A stretch of 17,032 nucleotides of DNA. It comes from Bacteroidota bacterium (lineage in GTDB: Bacteria > Bacteroidota > Bacteroidia > Chitinophagales > Chitinophagaceae). A program made the position numbers and the translations under genes. Shown here one piece after another: positions 6,986 to 14,122 of this stretch. The DNA lies in assembly GCA_028876035.1 (NCBI GenBank), contig JAGWTK010000036.1:1-17032 (forward strand). Direction: 5' to 3'. The notes beneath the pieces were generated by a model. That model did not search any database. It was not told the origin of the DNA and worked only from the letters and a program-made list of their open reading frames with translations. The first letter of the stretch is position 1, and each line of letters begins with the position of its first letter.

Positions 6986-7312
6986 TTATGCGATCTTCTT
7001 CACATTCCGGTGCTGCGCACAAAACCTGCGCGTCATTTGCGTAGTCGCCCCCTTACACATGGGGCATTGACCCGGTTGTGCGCCAGTAGCTTTCATGCAA
7101 TGCTGGCAATAATAGGCACCGAGTTGCACTTTGGCTGATTTATCCTGCTCGCAGCTACCACCTTCTTTGGTTATTTTATAACAGGTGGGACAAGCCCAGG
7201 CTGCCCCATTTTGCTTTTGCCTTTTTACTTTCGAACTATCTGCCGCGGGTGCCTGCGAAAAAGCTACCACACTTACCGTAGCCATTAACAGCAAAAGGAA
7301 TATCTTTTTCAT
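6986..7312 (-). CDS. Small secreted cysteine-rich zinc-ribbon protein
   Basis: The chosen start at 7312 gives 108 residues with a signal peptide (MKKIFLLLLMATVSVVAFSQ). The alternative upstream start at 7339 would place nine residues before the signal. The mature part has eight cysteines: C41-x2-C44, C54, C69-x2-C72, C83-x2-C86 and C98 (with H101). The stretch YYCQHCMKATGAQPGQCPMC resembles the heavy-metal-binding domain seen at the N-termini of copper exporters and related proteins (YYCPMHP..PGKCPxCGM), with cysteine replacing one of the usual residues. Metal binding in the periplasm is therefore plausible. It is monocistronic, divergent from the amidase, and no metal efflux gene is adjacent. 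The function remains unassigned. Confidence 0.75.
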   Translation of the reverse strand: MKKIFLLLLMATVSVVAFSQAPAADSSKVKRQKQNGAAWACPTCYKITKEGGSCEQDKSAKVQLGAYYCQHCMKATGAQPGQCPMCKGATTQMTRRFCAQHRNVKKIA

Positions 7313-7326
7313 GAAGGATGTTTTAC

Positions 7327-7334
7327 TAAAGATA
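7327..7334 (-). promoter_or_regulatory. Possible -7 box of the zinc-ribbon gene
   Basis: TATCTTTA on the minus strand matches TAnnTTTG at five of the six specified positions and ends 14 nt before the ATG at 7312. No good -33 box is seen at the expected distance. Confidence 0.35.
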
Positions 7335-7380
7335 CGCAAGCACTATCAAAGCGGTTGTTAACCTTTGGCTGGCCATTGGT

Positions 7381-7388
7381 TATATTTA
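7381..7388 (+). promoter_or_regulatory. Possible -7 box of the amidase gene
   Basis: TATATTTA matches TAnnTTTG at five of the six specified positions, with a TTG 23 nt upstream (7355-7357). It lies inside the longest possible frame (TTG at 7365), which supports the internal ATG at 7404 as the true start. AGGAAA lies 10 nt before that ATG. Confidence 0.4.
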
Positions 7389-7403
7389 CAGGAAATAATC
7401 GAC

Positions 7404-8234
7404 ATGTCAAGCATGGCCAACATGCAACAAAGGGGGATCGGCTGGTCAATTCTTTCAATGGTATTGATAGTGGCTGCCTGTAGCAGCAATCCGTACAAAG
7501 CGAGCAATAAAATTTATCGTCGCCAGGCAAAAGATCTCACAAGGCCATTGCGCGAATATCCTGCGCTCGATTCCATCCAGGCGCCGGCTTATGAAGTTGC
7601 CACCACCAACTTCAATCTTCGCAAACCAAATTTTGTCATTATCCATCACACCGCGCAAAACAGCTGTGAACAAACCCTGAAGACATTTACCACCGCACAA
7701 ACACAGGTAAGTGCACATTATGTCATTTGCAAGGATGGTACGGTACATCATATGCTGAACGATTACCTGCGGGCCTGGCACGGTGGCGTGGCCAGGTGGG
7801 GCAACAGTACAGATATCAACAGCAACAGCATTGGCATCGAAATTGACAATAACGGGTACGAAGAATTCACCACTGCACAGATAAGCAGTTTGCTGCGGGT
7901 GCTTGCCAACCTGAAAAAACAATATAGTATTCCAACGACCAATTTTATTGGTCACGCCGACATTGCGCCCGGAAGAAAGGTTGATCCAAACCGGCATTTT
8001 CCCTGGCAGCTGCTGGCTGCTTCTGGTTTCGGTTGTTGGTATGATACCACACATACCGTAGTGCCTTCAACATTCAACCCAATGCTGGCCCTGCGGATCG
8101 TGGGGTATAATATCAATGACAGCGCAGCTGCGGTCTATTCGTATAAACTACATTTTGTACCCGCCGATTCTTCAAATGAAATAAAATCATCAGATCTGAA
8201 AATTCTTGCAGATTTGGTGAAGAAGTATCAATAA
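7404..8234 (+). CDS. N-acetylmuramoyl-L-alanine amidase lipoprotein (Amidase_2/AmiD-like)
   Basis: This 276-residue enzyme is predicted to cleave the bond between MurNAc and L-alanine in peptidoglycan. It has a lipoprotein signal with lipobox V-A-A-C26. The catalytic domain spans about 75-200: FVIIHHTA with zinc ligand H81, IGIEID with E146, FIGHADIAPGRKVDP with zinc ligands H184 and D194, as in AmiD/AmpD. The C-terminal 75 residues look like the extra domain of AmiD-type enzymes. I chose ATG 7404 over the TTG at 7365; ATGs at 7413 and 7422 also remain possible because three methionines cluster there. It is divergent from the zinc-ribbon gene and probably acts at the outer membrane in wall recycling or remodelling. 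Confidence 0.9.
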   Translation: MSSMANMQQRGIGWSILSMVLIVAACSSNPYKASNKIYRRQAKDLTRPLREYPALDSIQAPAYEVATTNFNLRKPNFVIIHHTAQNSCEQTLKTFTTAQTQVSAHYVICKDGTVHHMLNDYLRAWHGGVARWGNSTDINSNSIGIEIDNNGYEEFTTAQISSLLRVLANLKKQYSIPTTNFIGHADIAPGRKVDPNRHFPWQLLAASGFGCWYDTTHTVVPSTFNPMLALRIVGYNINDSAAAVYSYKLHFVPADSSNEIKSSDLKILADLVKKYQ

Positions 8235-8280
8235 CAAACCATTGCTGCATATTTTTTTAATTTCGCATCAAGTAACGCAC

Positions 8281-8366
8281 ACATGCAACCGCATGTTGGT
8301 GTTGCAGCCTCGCTGCATCCAGTACATGACAGCCGGGCTTATCAACTAAATACAGCACATGACAGC
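8281..8366 (+). promoter_or_regulatory. Structured leader of the GH63 gene with two hairpins and a mini-ORF
   Basis: Two adjacent perfect hairpins, ACATGC-AACC-GCATGT (8281-8296) and TGCAGC-CTC-GCTGCA (8303-8317), precede the gene without a T-run. The 10-bp word ACATGACAGC occurs at 8324-8333 and again over the start codon at 8357-8366. The upstream copy opens a seven-codon in-frame reading frame (MTAGLIN, 8326-8349). Whether this region is transcribed as a leader is unknown. Confidence 0.35.
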
Positions 8367-11061
8367 AGAACACCAGCGCCTTGCGGTGAACGCCACCCGT
8401 GAAGTTCCCCTTGTACAATGGGGACCCTACCTCAGCGACCGGCAATGGGGCACCGTACGGGAAGATTATAGCTCAAACGGCGACGCATGGCATTATTTTC
8501 CATTTGATCATGCACATAGCCGCGTATATCGCTGGGGAGAAGACGGACTCGGCGGTATCTCCGACCTCTTTCAAAACCTATGCTTTTCGATAGCACTCTG
8601 GAACGGAAAAGACAGCATACTAAAAGAGCGCTTATTCGGACTGGGCAATAGCCAGGGAAATCATGGAGAAGATGTTAAAGAATTATATTATTACCTCGAT
8701 AACATCCCAACCCATTCTTATATGGAATTCCTCTACAAGTACCCGCAGCAGGAATTTCCCTACGATAAGCTGCGCGAGGAAAACCGCAAACGCAGCCGGC
8801 TAGAACCCGAATATGAAATACTTGACACCGGTGTGTTCGACAATAACCAATACTTCGATGTACAGGTGACTTATGCCAAACAGGGCGTACAGGACATCTT
8901 CATAAAAATTGATGTAACCAACCGTTACACACAACCGGCCGAAATAACGGTATTGCCTACACTCTGGTTTTATAACCGCTGGAGCTATGGCGGTCTGGAT
9001 AAAAAACCGGCCATCACCGTGAGCGGAAAGAACGCGGTGAAAGCTACGCACGAGCGGCTGGAAAACTATTTCTTTTACTACCAGCCTGCCAACGACCGGT
9101 TGTTTACAGAAAATGAAACAAATACACAGAAGGTAACAGGCAAACCCAACGAAAGCATTTTTGTAAAAGATGCTTTCCACGATGCCATTGTCAAGGGCGA
9201 TAACCTCGAAGCACTGCGGAACCAGAAATCGGGGACAAAATTTTCACCGGTCTATAAACTGCGTATCCCTGCCAAAAAAACAAAAACCATTTATTGCCGC
9301 CTCAGCAACCGCGATATGGACAATGCTTTTCTGAGCGGATTTGAAAAAATCTTCAGCACCCGCAAAGAGGAGGCGAATGATTATTACGCAGCGATTCTAC
9401 CGAAAGGCGCCAGTGAAGACTTTGCGAATATCCAGCGCCAGGCATTGGCGGGGTTGCTCTGGAGCAAGCAATATTATCATTACGACGTTGAAAGGTGGCT
9501 GACAACGGACGATGGTATTACACCAACAAGCGTGGGTAAGGCAACCGGCCGTAATAATGATTGGAAGCACCTCAAGAACCAGGACATCATTTCGATGCCG
9601 GATAAATGGGAATACCCATGGTATGCAGCCTGGGACCTCGCCTTTCAATGTATCTCGATGGCGGTAGCCGATCCCACCTTTGCCAAGCACCAGATGTTGC
9701 TCATGATGCGGGAATGGTATATGAAACCCGACGGACAACTGCCGGCGTACGAATGGAACTTCAGTGATGTAAATCCGCCCGTGCAAGCCTGGGCCGCGAT
9801 GCAGATCTACAATATCGAAAAGCAACAAAAAGGAGGCATCGGTGATATTGTATTCCTGAAAAAAGTTTTTCAAAAGCTGCTCATCAATTTCACCTGGTGG
9901 ATAAACCGAAAAGACGTAAACGGCAACAATATCTTTGAAGGCGGATTCCTCGGTTTGGATAATATCGGGGTGTTCAACCGCAGCTTTCATTTTTCGGGAG
10001 AGATACAACTGGAACAGGCCGATGGTACCAGCTGGATGGGCACGTATGCACTCGACATGATGGACATCGCGCTGGAAATTGCCATGCACGATGAAGCCTT
10101 TGAAGATACCGCTACCAAATTTTTTGAACATTTTGTATTGGTGGCAGAAGCACTGAATGAACACGGACTCTGGAACGATGAAGACAAATTCTTCTACGAT
10201 GTGCTTTGTGTGAGCGGCGCTGACCCATTACCGTTACGCATCCAATCCATCGTAGGCCTCACCTCCCTCTATGCCGTTTCTACGATTAATCGAAGGGTAC
10301 TTGATAAACTCCAGGATTTCAAGAAACGGATTACCTGGTTTGAACAATACCGGAAACGAAACAAAAAATTCTGGCCCAACGAAGAACGCGGATTCGACCA
10401 GGAATTGCTGCTGTCACTGGTTCCCAAAGACAGGCTCGAAGCGCTGCTGGTGCGGCTGCTCGACGAAAAAGGCTTTTTGTCCGACGGCGGGATTCGCGCC
10501 TTGTCCAAATACCACGAAGAACATCCCTACTCGGTAACGGTAGATGGTATTGTTTACAGCATCCACTATGATCCAGGTGACTCCACTTCAGATATGTTTG
10601 GGGGCAATAGTAACTGGAGAGGCCCGGTGTGGATACCGATTAATTTTATCATTATCCAGTCGATCCGCAAATACGGCGAGTTTTATGGTGATAGTCTCAC
10701 CGTGGAATATCCAACCGGTTCCGGTAAAAAACTAACCCTTGTTGCCGTAGCCGATGAATTGACACGCCGGGTTATCAGCCTTTTTGAACGCGATGCGGAA
10801 GGTAAAAGACGACTCTATGGCGAATACAACTGGTTTTACCAGCAACCAGGCAACGAACACCTTGTATTATTTTACGAATACTTTCATGGCGACTCCGGAA
10901 AAGGCCTCGGTGCAAGCCACCAAACCGGCTGGACAGCGCTCGTAGCCGAGTTGATCAGTGAATTGGGAAGAACAGAAGCGTTGAATAAAGGCGTGGTGGA
11001 GGTACCGAAGGTTGTCCAAACTGCCGATGATAGCAGCAATACGAAAAACATCGTTGCGTAG
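8359..11061 (+). CDS. GH63/MGH1-like glycoside hydrolase (glucosidase family)
   Basis: This 900-residue protein matches the large cytosolic GH63-related enzymes of the (alpha/alpha)6-barrel type (MGH1-like, related to YgjK and mannosyl-oligosaccharide glucosidase). An N-terminal part (about 15-330) carries VQWGPYLSDRQWGTVREDYS and DHAHSRVYRWGEDGLGG. The barrel has PWYAAWDLAF (candidate acid D426), EGGFLGLDNIGVFNRS, GGNSNWRGPVWIPINFI, and EYFHGDSGKGLGASHQTGW (candidate base E840). These catalytic assignments follow GH63 patterns and are inferences. No signal peptide is visible, so it is likely cytoplasmic. Activity on alpha-glucosides or mannosylglycerate-like compounds is plausible. It is probably monocistronic. 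No Shine-Dalgarno site is seen. Confidence 0.88.
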   Translation: MTAEHQRLAVNATREVPLVQWGPYLSDRQWGTVREDYSSNGDAWHYFPFDHAHSRVYRWGEDGLGGISDLFQNLCFSIALWNGKDSILKERLFGLGNSQGNHGEDVKELYYYLDNIPTHSYMEFLYKYPQQEFPYDKLREENRKRSRLEPEYEILDTGVFDNNQYFDVQVTYAKQGVQDIFIKIDVTNRYTQPAEITVLPTLWFYNRWSYGGLDKKPAITVSGKNAVKATHERLENYFFYYQPANDRLFTENETNTQKVTGKPNESIFVKDAFHDAIVKGDNLEALRNQKSGTKFSPVYKLRIPAKKTKTIYCRLSNRDMDNAFLSGFEKIFSTRKEEANDYYAAILPKGASEDFANIQRQALAGLLWSKQYYHYDVERWLTTDDGITPTSVGKATGRNNDWKHLKNQDIISMPDKWEYPWYAAWDLAFQCISMAVADPTFAKHQMLLMMREWYMKPDGQLPAYEWNFSDVNPPVQAWAAMQIYNIEKQQKGGIGDIVFLKKVFQKLLINFTWWINRKDVNGNNIFEGGFLGLDNIGVFNRSFHFSGEIQLEQADGTSWMGTYALDMMDIALEIAMHDEAFEDTATKFFEHFVLVAEALNEHGLWNDEDKFFYDVLCVSGADPLPLRIQSIVGLTSLYAVSTINRRVLDKLQDFKKRITWFEQYRKRNKKFWPNEERGFDQELLLSLVPKDRLEALLVRLLDEKGFLSDGGIRALSKYHEEHPYSVTVDGIVYSIHYDPGDSTSDMFGGNSNWRGPVWIPINFIIIQSIRKYGEFYGDSLTVEYPTGSGKKLTLVAVADELTRRVISLFERDAEGKRRLYGEYNWFYQQPGNEHLVLFYEYFHGDSGKGLGASHQTGWTALVAELISELGRTEALNKGVVEVPKVVQTADDSSNTKNIVA

Positions 11062-11073
11062 AAAGGGTACTGA

Positions 11074-11533
11074 GTACCAAGTACAAAGTACATAGATAAC
11101 CATGTGCGGCAAACGTTTGCTTTCGCAGGACCCGTAGGAGTATAAAGTACCAAGTACAAAGTACATAGATACCCATGTGTGAGAAACGTCTTCTTTCGCA
11201 GGACCCGAAAGAGTATAAAGTACCAAGTACAAAGTACATAGATACCCATGTGCGGCAAACGTTTGCTTTCGCAGGACCCGTAGGAGTATAAAGTACCAAG
11301 TACAAAGTATATAGATACCCATGTGCGGCAAACGTTTGCTTTCGCAGGACCCGTAGGAGTATAAAGTATCAAGTACAAAGTACATAGATACCCCTGTGCG
11401 ACAAACGTTTGCTTTCGCAGGACCCGTAGGAGTTTAAAGTACAAAGTACATAGATACCCATGTGCGGCAAACGTTTGGCTAATAGTACAGAATACTTAGT
11501 ACCGGGATACCCATGTGCGATAAACGTATGCGT
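11074..11533. repeat. 73-bp tandem repeat array filling the GH63-bla gap
   Basis: Units start at 11074, 11147, 11220, 11293, 11366 and 11439, exactly 73 bp apart; a degenerate seventh copy follows to about 11533. Each unit begins with a 7-bp sub-array (GTACCAA, GTACAAA, GTACATA, GATACCC). It then carries the 12-bp palindrome GCAAACGTTTGC in most copies and ends CGCAGGACCCGTAGGAGTATAAA. The sixth copy lacks exactly one 7-bp subunit (GTACCAA). The minus strand is open in all three frames here, but the same peptides simply cycle through the frames because 73 is not a multiple of three, so these frames are not genes. The remainder of the gap holds a small hairpin (11559-11575) and the array at 11621-11650. 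Confidence 0.92.
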
Positions 11534-11558
11534 GTTGTAGAATTCGCGGGAATGCAGC

Positions 11559-11575
11559 ATGCTTGGGCGAAGCAT
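11559..11575. other. Perfect 6-bp hairpin without a T-run
   Basis: ATGCTT pairs with AAGCAT around the loop GGGCG just after the 73-bp array. A T-run does not follow on either strand, so it is at best a weak terminator. Confidence 0.3.
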
Positions 11576-11620
11576 CCAAAACCTAAATACAAAAAACTAA
11601 CCATGAGGCAACGCTAATCT

Positions 11621-11654
11621 GCCAGTAGCTGGCAGCTGGCAGCCAGTAGCTTTT
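11621..11654 (+). repeat. 7-bp array overlapping a possible -7 box of the beta-lactamase gene
   Basis: Four 7-bp units, GCCAGTA, GCTGGCA, GCTGGCA, GCCAGTA (11621-11648), form a palindromic stretch. The array runs into TAGCTTTT (11647-11654), one mismatch from TAnnTTTG, which ends 4 nt before the ATG. No -33 box is visible because the array occupies that position. The TonB receptor gene has the same arrangement at 4431-4468. Confidence 0.5.
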
Positions 11655-11658
11655 ATAA

Positions 11659-12378
11659 ATGATGCGTACATTCTTACTATCAATGGTTTTCTTCATGAGC
11701 TTCACGCGCGCTAGCGCGCAGGAGAAACTTAGCATTGTACCGCTTACAGGCAACTACTACATCTACACAACCTATAACCTGTACCAGGGATCACCGGTGC
11801 CGGCAAACGGTATGTACCTGGTGACGAAGCGTGGCGTGGTATTGTTTGACACGCCCTGGGACAGTACCCAGTTTCAGCCCTTGCTGGACAGCATCGAACA
11901 AAAGCATCACCAGCCCGTGATTCTGTGTATTGCTACGCACTGGCACGCCGATAAAACGGCCGGACTGGAATACTATCGACGCAAAGGCATCAAGACCTAT
12001 ACCACCGTGCTTACGGACGAACTTAGCAAAGCAAATCACCAACCCAGGGCAGAATACCTGTTGACAAAAGACACCGTCTTCCACACAAGCAGCTACACAT
12101 TTGAAACCTTTTATCCCGGTGAAGGACATACGAAAGACAATATTGTGCTCTGGTTTCCGAAAGAAAAGATCCTGTATGCGGGATGCCTGGTGAAAGGCGC
12201 AGAAGCGAAAACCCTGGGTTTCCTCGGCGACGGCAATACGGCCGCTTACGCATCTACCTTAAAAAAATTAAAAGCAAAGTATCCGCACCCGAACTTTATT
12301 ATTGTTACCCACAGCGACTGGCATGATACCAATTCGCTGCAGCACTCGATTGAGATGGCGGAGCGGCTCAATAAGTAA
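11659..12378 (+). CDS. bla: Subclass B1 metallo-beta-lactamase (BlaB-like)
   Basis: This 239-residue periplasmic enzyme would hydrolyse beta-lactams, including carbapenems if active. The signal peptide ends near residues 18-20 (TRASAQEK). All six B1 zinc ligands are present: H94, H96 and D98 in THWHADKTAG, H157 in GEGHTKDN, C176 in YAGCLVKG and H218 in VTHSDWHD. K179, three residues after the cysteine, matches Lys224 of B1 enzymes, and LGFLGDGN matches the Asn233 loop. The ending VTHSDW resembles the GHDDW/GHDEW form of BlaB and IND types rather than the common PGHG. It is probably a chromosomal resident gene, since no mobile element genes flank it. Whether it is expressed is uncertain because a repeat array abuts its start. 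Confidence 0.93.
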   Translation: MMRTFLLSMVFFMSFTRASAQEKLSIVPLTGNYYIYTTYNLYQGSPVPANGMYLVTKRGVVLFDTPWDSTQFQPLLDSIEQKHHQPVILCIATHWHADKTAGLEYYRRKGIKTYTTVLTDELSKANHQPRAEYLLTKDTVFHTSSYTFETFYPGEGHTKDNIVLWFPKEKILYAGCLVKGAEAKTLGFLGDGNTAAYASTLKKLKAKYPHPNFIIVTHSDWHDTNSLQHSIEMAERLNK

Positions 12379-12426
12379 GTGTCGGTTTTTGAAATATGTG
12401 CACGGTTATCTTAAGTAGGCTAGCGA

Positions 12427-12613
12427 GTTTAAAAGTTTAAGGGTTTAAAAGTTCTTTCAGTGTAACGTACTCCTATATTCACAACTTCAACCTCCGCTTG
12501 ATTCGCCAGACCCTTGAGAATATCGGCATGGACCGTTGAAACAATACGCAACGCTGTGGCACAGTAAGATGCTGCACTTGAAGGACTCTTAAACTTTTAA
12601 ACACTTAAACTCC
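12427..12613. repeat. Element B: inverted 8-bp arrays around a noncoding core
   Basis: The left array is GTTTAAAA, GTTTAAGG, GTTTAAAA (12427-12450) followed by GTTC. The right array is CTCTTAAA, CTTTTAAA, CACTTAAA (12586-12609). The 187-bp element sits in the gap between the convergent beta-lactamase and HMA-like genes. Its core begins GTTCTTTCAGTGTAAC and ends with AACGCTGTGGCACAG and CACTTGAAGGAC; the inner ends are themselves imperfectly inverted. The core resembles that of element C. No gene is recognised. Confidence 0.8.
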
Positions 12614-12622
12614 TTCGCTATC

Positions 12623-12838
12623 TCAATCTGGCAGCTCCTCGCAACGGTACCCCGCCTCCACCAACCTGTTCACAATTCCATTCACCGTAATCCCCTCCCC
12701 TTCCACGCGCAATACGTTGTCGATATCCTGCAAATCCACATTCCATCGAAGGATGCCCTGCACCTGGTTCAGTTCGGGTGATATTTGTTGAACCATTGTT
12801 CGTGTTCGCAGGTTGGTTTTGAATACGAGAATTGTCAT
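12623..12838 (-). CDS. Small HMA-like protein without the metal-binding CxxC
   Basis: The product has 71 residues from ATG 12838 (MTILVFKTNLRTRTMVQQIS), or 75 from ATG 12850. I prefer 12838 because relatives begin MKxLxFKTN and a GGAG lies just before it, though only 2 nt away. The pattern FKTN...ISPELNQVQGILRWNVDL...VNRLVEAGYRCEEL matches the ferredoxin-like heavy-metal-associated fold of about 70 residues. The loop that normally carries GxCxxC reads NLRTRTMV and has no cysteine, so copper binding of the usual kind is not expected. The only cysteine is near the C-terminus. No copper ATPase is nearby. The fold is inferred; the function is unknown. Confidence 0.7.
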   Translation of the reverse strand: MTILVFKTNLRTRTMVQQISPELNQVQGILRWNVDLQDIDNVLRVEGEGITVNGIVNRLVEAGYRCEELPD

Positions 12839-12896
12839 ATCTCCGAACATTGTTTTGAAGTAAAATGGGGGATAGCTTTCAAGACGCAGGTATCAC

Positions 12897-13084
12897 GTTT
12901 AAGGGTTTAAGGGTTTAAGGGTTCTTACCTGCAACATACCTTCCAGACTGCGAAATACTTTTATGGGCGGCACCGGAACCCAAGCCGCGCTTCAAATAGC
13001 CAACATTTCAACCAGTATTTTATCGGAAACGCTGCCGCACAGAAAGAACTTTTAAATCCTTAAACCCTTAAACTTTTAAACTTC
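12897..13084. repeat. Element C: inverted 8-bp arrays around a noncoding core
   Basis: The left array is three identical GTTTAAGG units (12897-12920) followed by GTTC. The right array is CTTTTAAA, TCCTTAAA, CCCTTAAA, CTTTTAAA (13049-13080), preceded by GAA. At 188 bp it is almost the same length as element B. The cores share GTTCTT..CTG.AAC.TAC on the left and AACGCTG.CGCACAG on the right. It lies between two minus-strand genes, upstream of the HMA-like gene and just past the stop of the membrane-protein gene. No gene is recognised inside. Confidence 0.8.
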
Positions 13085-13099
13085 TTAGTCACCAAATCC

Positions 13100-13486
13100 T
13101 CACTCGTTTGAACTACCCTCTCCCGCGGACGATACGCTTTCAGAAGATGGTCTCCTCCATCCGGCACAGCGGTTCTTCCATTGTTGCCTGAACTGTTCGC
13201 GTTCCTGGTCGGTCATATTCATCCATTTTTCACGCATATTTCCCCTCATTTTATCGCCCCAACCACGTGGACCGCGGCCACGACCGCCATGGAAACCACC
13301 GAACAATATTTTACACAGGATGAGAATACCCAGCGCCTGCCAGAAACTAATCACACCTACATGGAGTACCGCCGGCAGTATCGCGTTCCATAAATTCATT
13401 ACAATAAATCCAAACAGGAAGATGGCAGCGGTACCAAACAACAGTACCATCAGCACTTTTTTAAAAATCCACGGACCTCTTTTCAT
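13100..13486 (-). CDS. Small two-TM membrane protein in an operon with the ECF sigma factor
   Basis: This 128-residue protein has two predicted membrane helices at about 9-36 (VLMVLLFGTAAIFLFGFIVM) and 41-62 (VGVISFWQALGILILCKILF). A Gly/Arg-rich linker follows (FHGGRGRGPRGWG), then a charged amphipathic helix, MREKWMNMTDQEREQFRQQW. That last motif is reminiscent of the MT.EQR.F segments of Spy/CpxP-like proteins, but here it follows membrane helices. The gene starts 13 nt after the sigma-factor stop, so the two are co-transcribed. Similar pairs occur in other Bacteroidota; a role in modulating the sigma factor is possible, but no classical anti-sigma domain is seen. Confidence 0.8.
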   Translation of the reverse strand: MKRGPWIFKKVLMVLLFGTAAIFLFGFIVMNLWNAILPAVLHVGVISFWQALGILILCKILFGGFHGGRGRGPRGWGDKMRGNMREKWMNMTDQEREQFRQQWKNRCAGWRRPSSESVSSAGEGSSNE

Positions 13487-13499
13487 ACGATTGTATGTT

Positions 13500-14078
13500 T
13501 TAATAATTTAATAATTCATCTTTCAATACACGGAGCCGTTCACGCAGGTGCAGCACCGCATAACGCTTGCGCGAGAGCAGCGTAGTCAACGCGACATTTT
13601 TTTCTGCAGCAATGGTTTTAAAGGGAATGCCTTCGATTTCATTGAGCACAAACACTTCGCGCTGTTCGGCCGGTAACTCGTCGAGTGCCTTGTTCAATGT
13701 TTCCCAGAACAGGTTGCGGAGATAACTGGTTTCCGGGTTTTCACTCTCGTCAAAAAAGATATCCGTCCAGTCGAACACCAGGTCATCATCCCCCTGAACG
13801 CCCAGGTCTTCCAGCAGATCAGGCTTTTTCTTCCGTTTACGGTCGGTGATCTTATTGCGCGCGACCGTAAACAACCAGGCAGTTACCTGCTCTATCGGTT
13901 GTGTATTGCCAATAAACTGGTAGAATACATCCTGCAAAATATCTTCCGCATCTTCCTCATTGCTCACCCGTTTCCGGATAAAGCCACGCAGGCGCCTGCT
14001 GTACTCGTTGATGACCCGGGTGATATTGCTTTTTTCCGATGCACTCATGTTTGCCGTTATCGTTGCGCTCGTCTCCAT
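13500..14078 (-). CDS. ECF-type RNA polymerase sigma factor
   Basis: The product is 192 residues from ATG 14078; an in-frame TTG at 14084 is the only longer start. Region sigma-2 spans about 20-85, with SNEEDAEDILQDVFYQF and WLFTVARNKITDRKRKKK. Region sigma-4 spans about 128-185, with LDELPAEQREVFVLNEIEGI, PFKTIAAEKNVALTTLLSRK and the tail RYAVLHLRERL. The linker between them is acidic (GDDDLVFDWTDIFFDESENP). Spacing to the membrane-protein gene indicates an operon. No typical FecR-type anti-sigma gene follows, so it is not a classical iron-transport signalling unit. The target promoters cannot be predicted from this window. Confidence 0.93.
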   Translation of the reverse strand: METSATITANMSASEKSNITRVINEYSRRLRGFIRKRVSNEEDAEDILQDVFYQFIGNTQPIEQVTAWLFTVARNKITDRKRKKKPDLLEDLGVQGDDDLVFDWTDIFFDESENPETSYLRNLFWETLNKALDELPAEQREVFVLNEIEGIPFKTIAAEKNVALTTLLSRKRYAVLHLRERLRVLKDELLNY

Positions 14079-14122
14079 GTACAAAGGGGTAGACGGGCGG
14101 GGGCGTAAAATATTGTAAGAAT

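Noticed and set aside
11074..11533. CRISPR array
   Set aside because: The 73-bp copies are contiguous and nearly identical over their whole length, with no unique spacers and no cas genes nearby.
10867..11575. Four overlapping minus-strand ORFs (68-186 codons) over the 73-bp array
   Set aside because: They encode the same peptides shifted through the three frames, because 73 is not a multiple of three; the longest ones also run antisense into the GH63 gene. This is a repeat artefact, not a gene.
12897..13084. Integron attC sites or insertion sequence ends
   Set aside because: No transposase or integrase gene, no target-site duplication that I can identify, and the terminal arrays vary in unit number and sequence, unlike classical inverted repeats.
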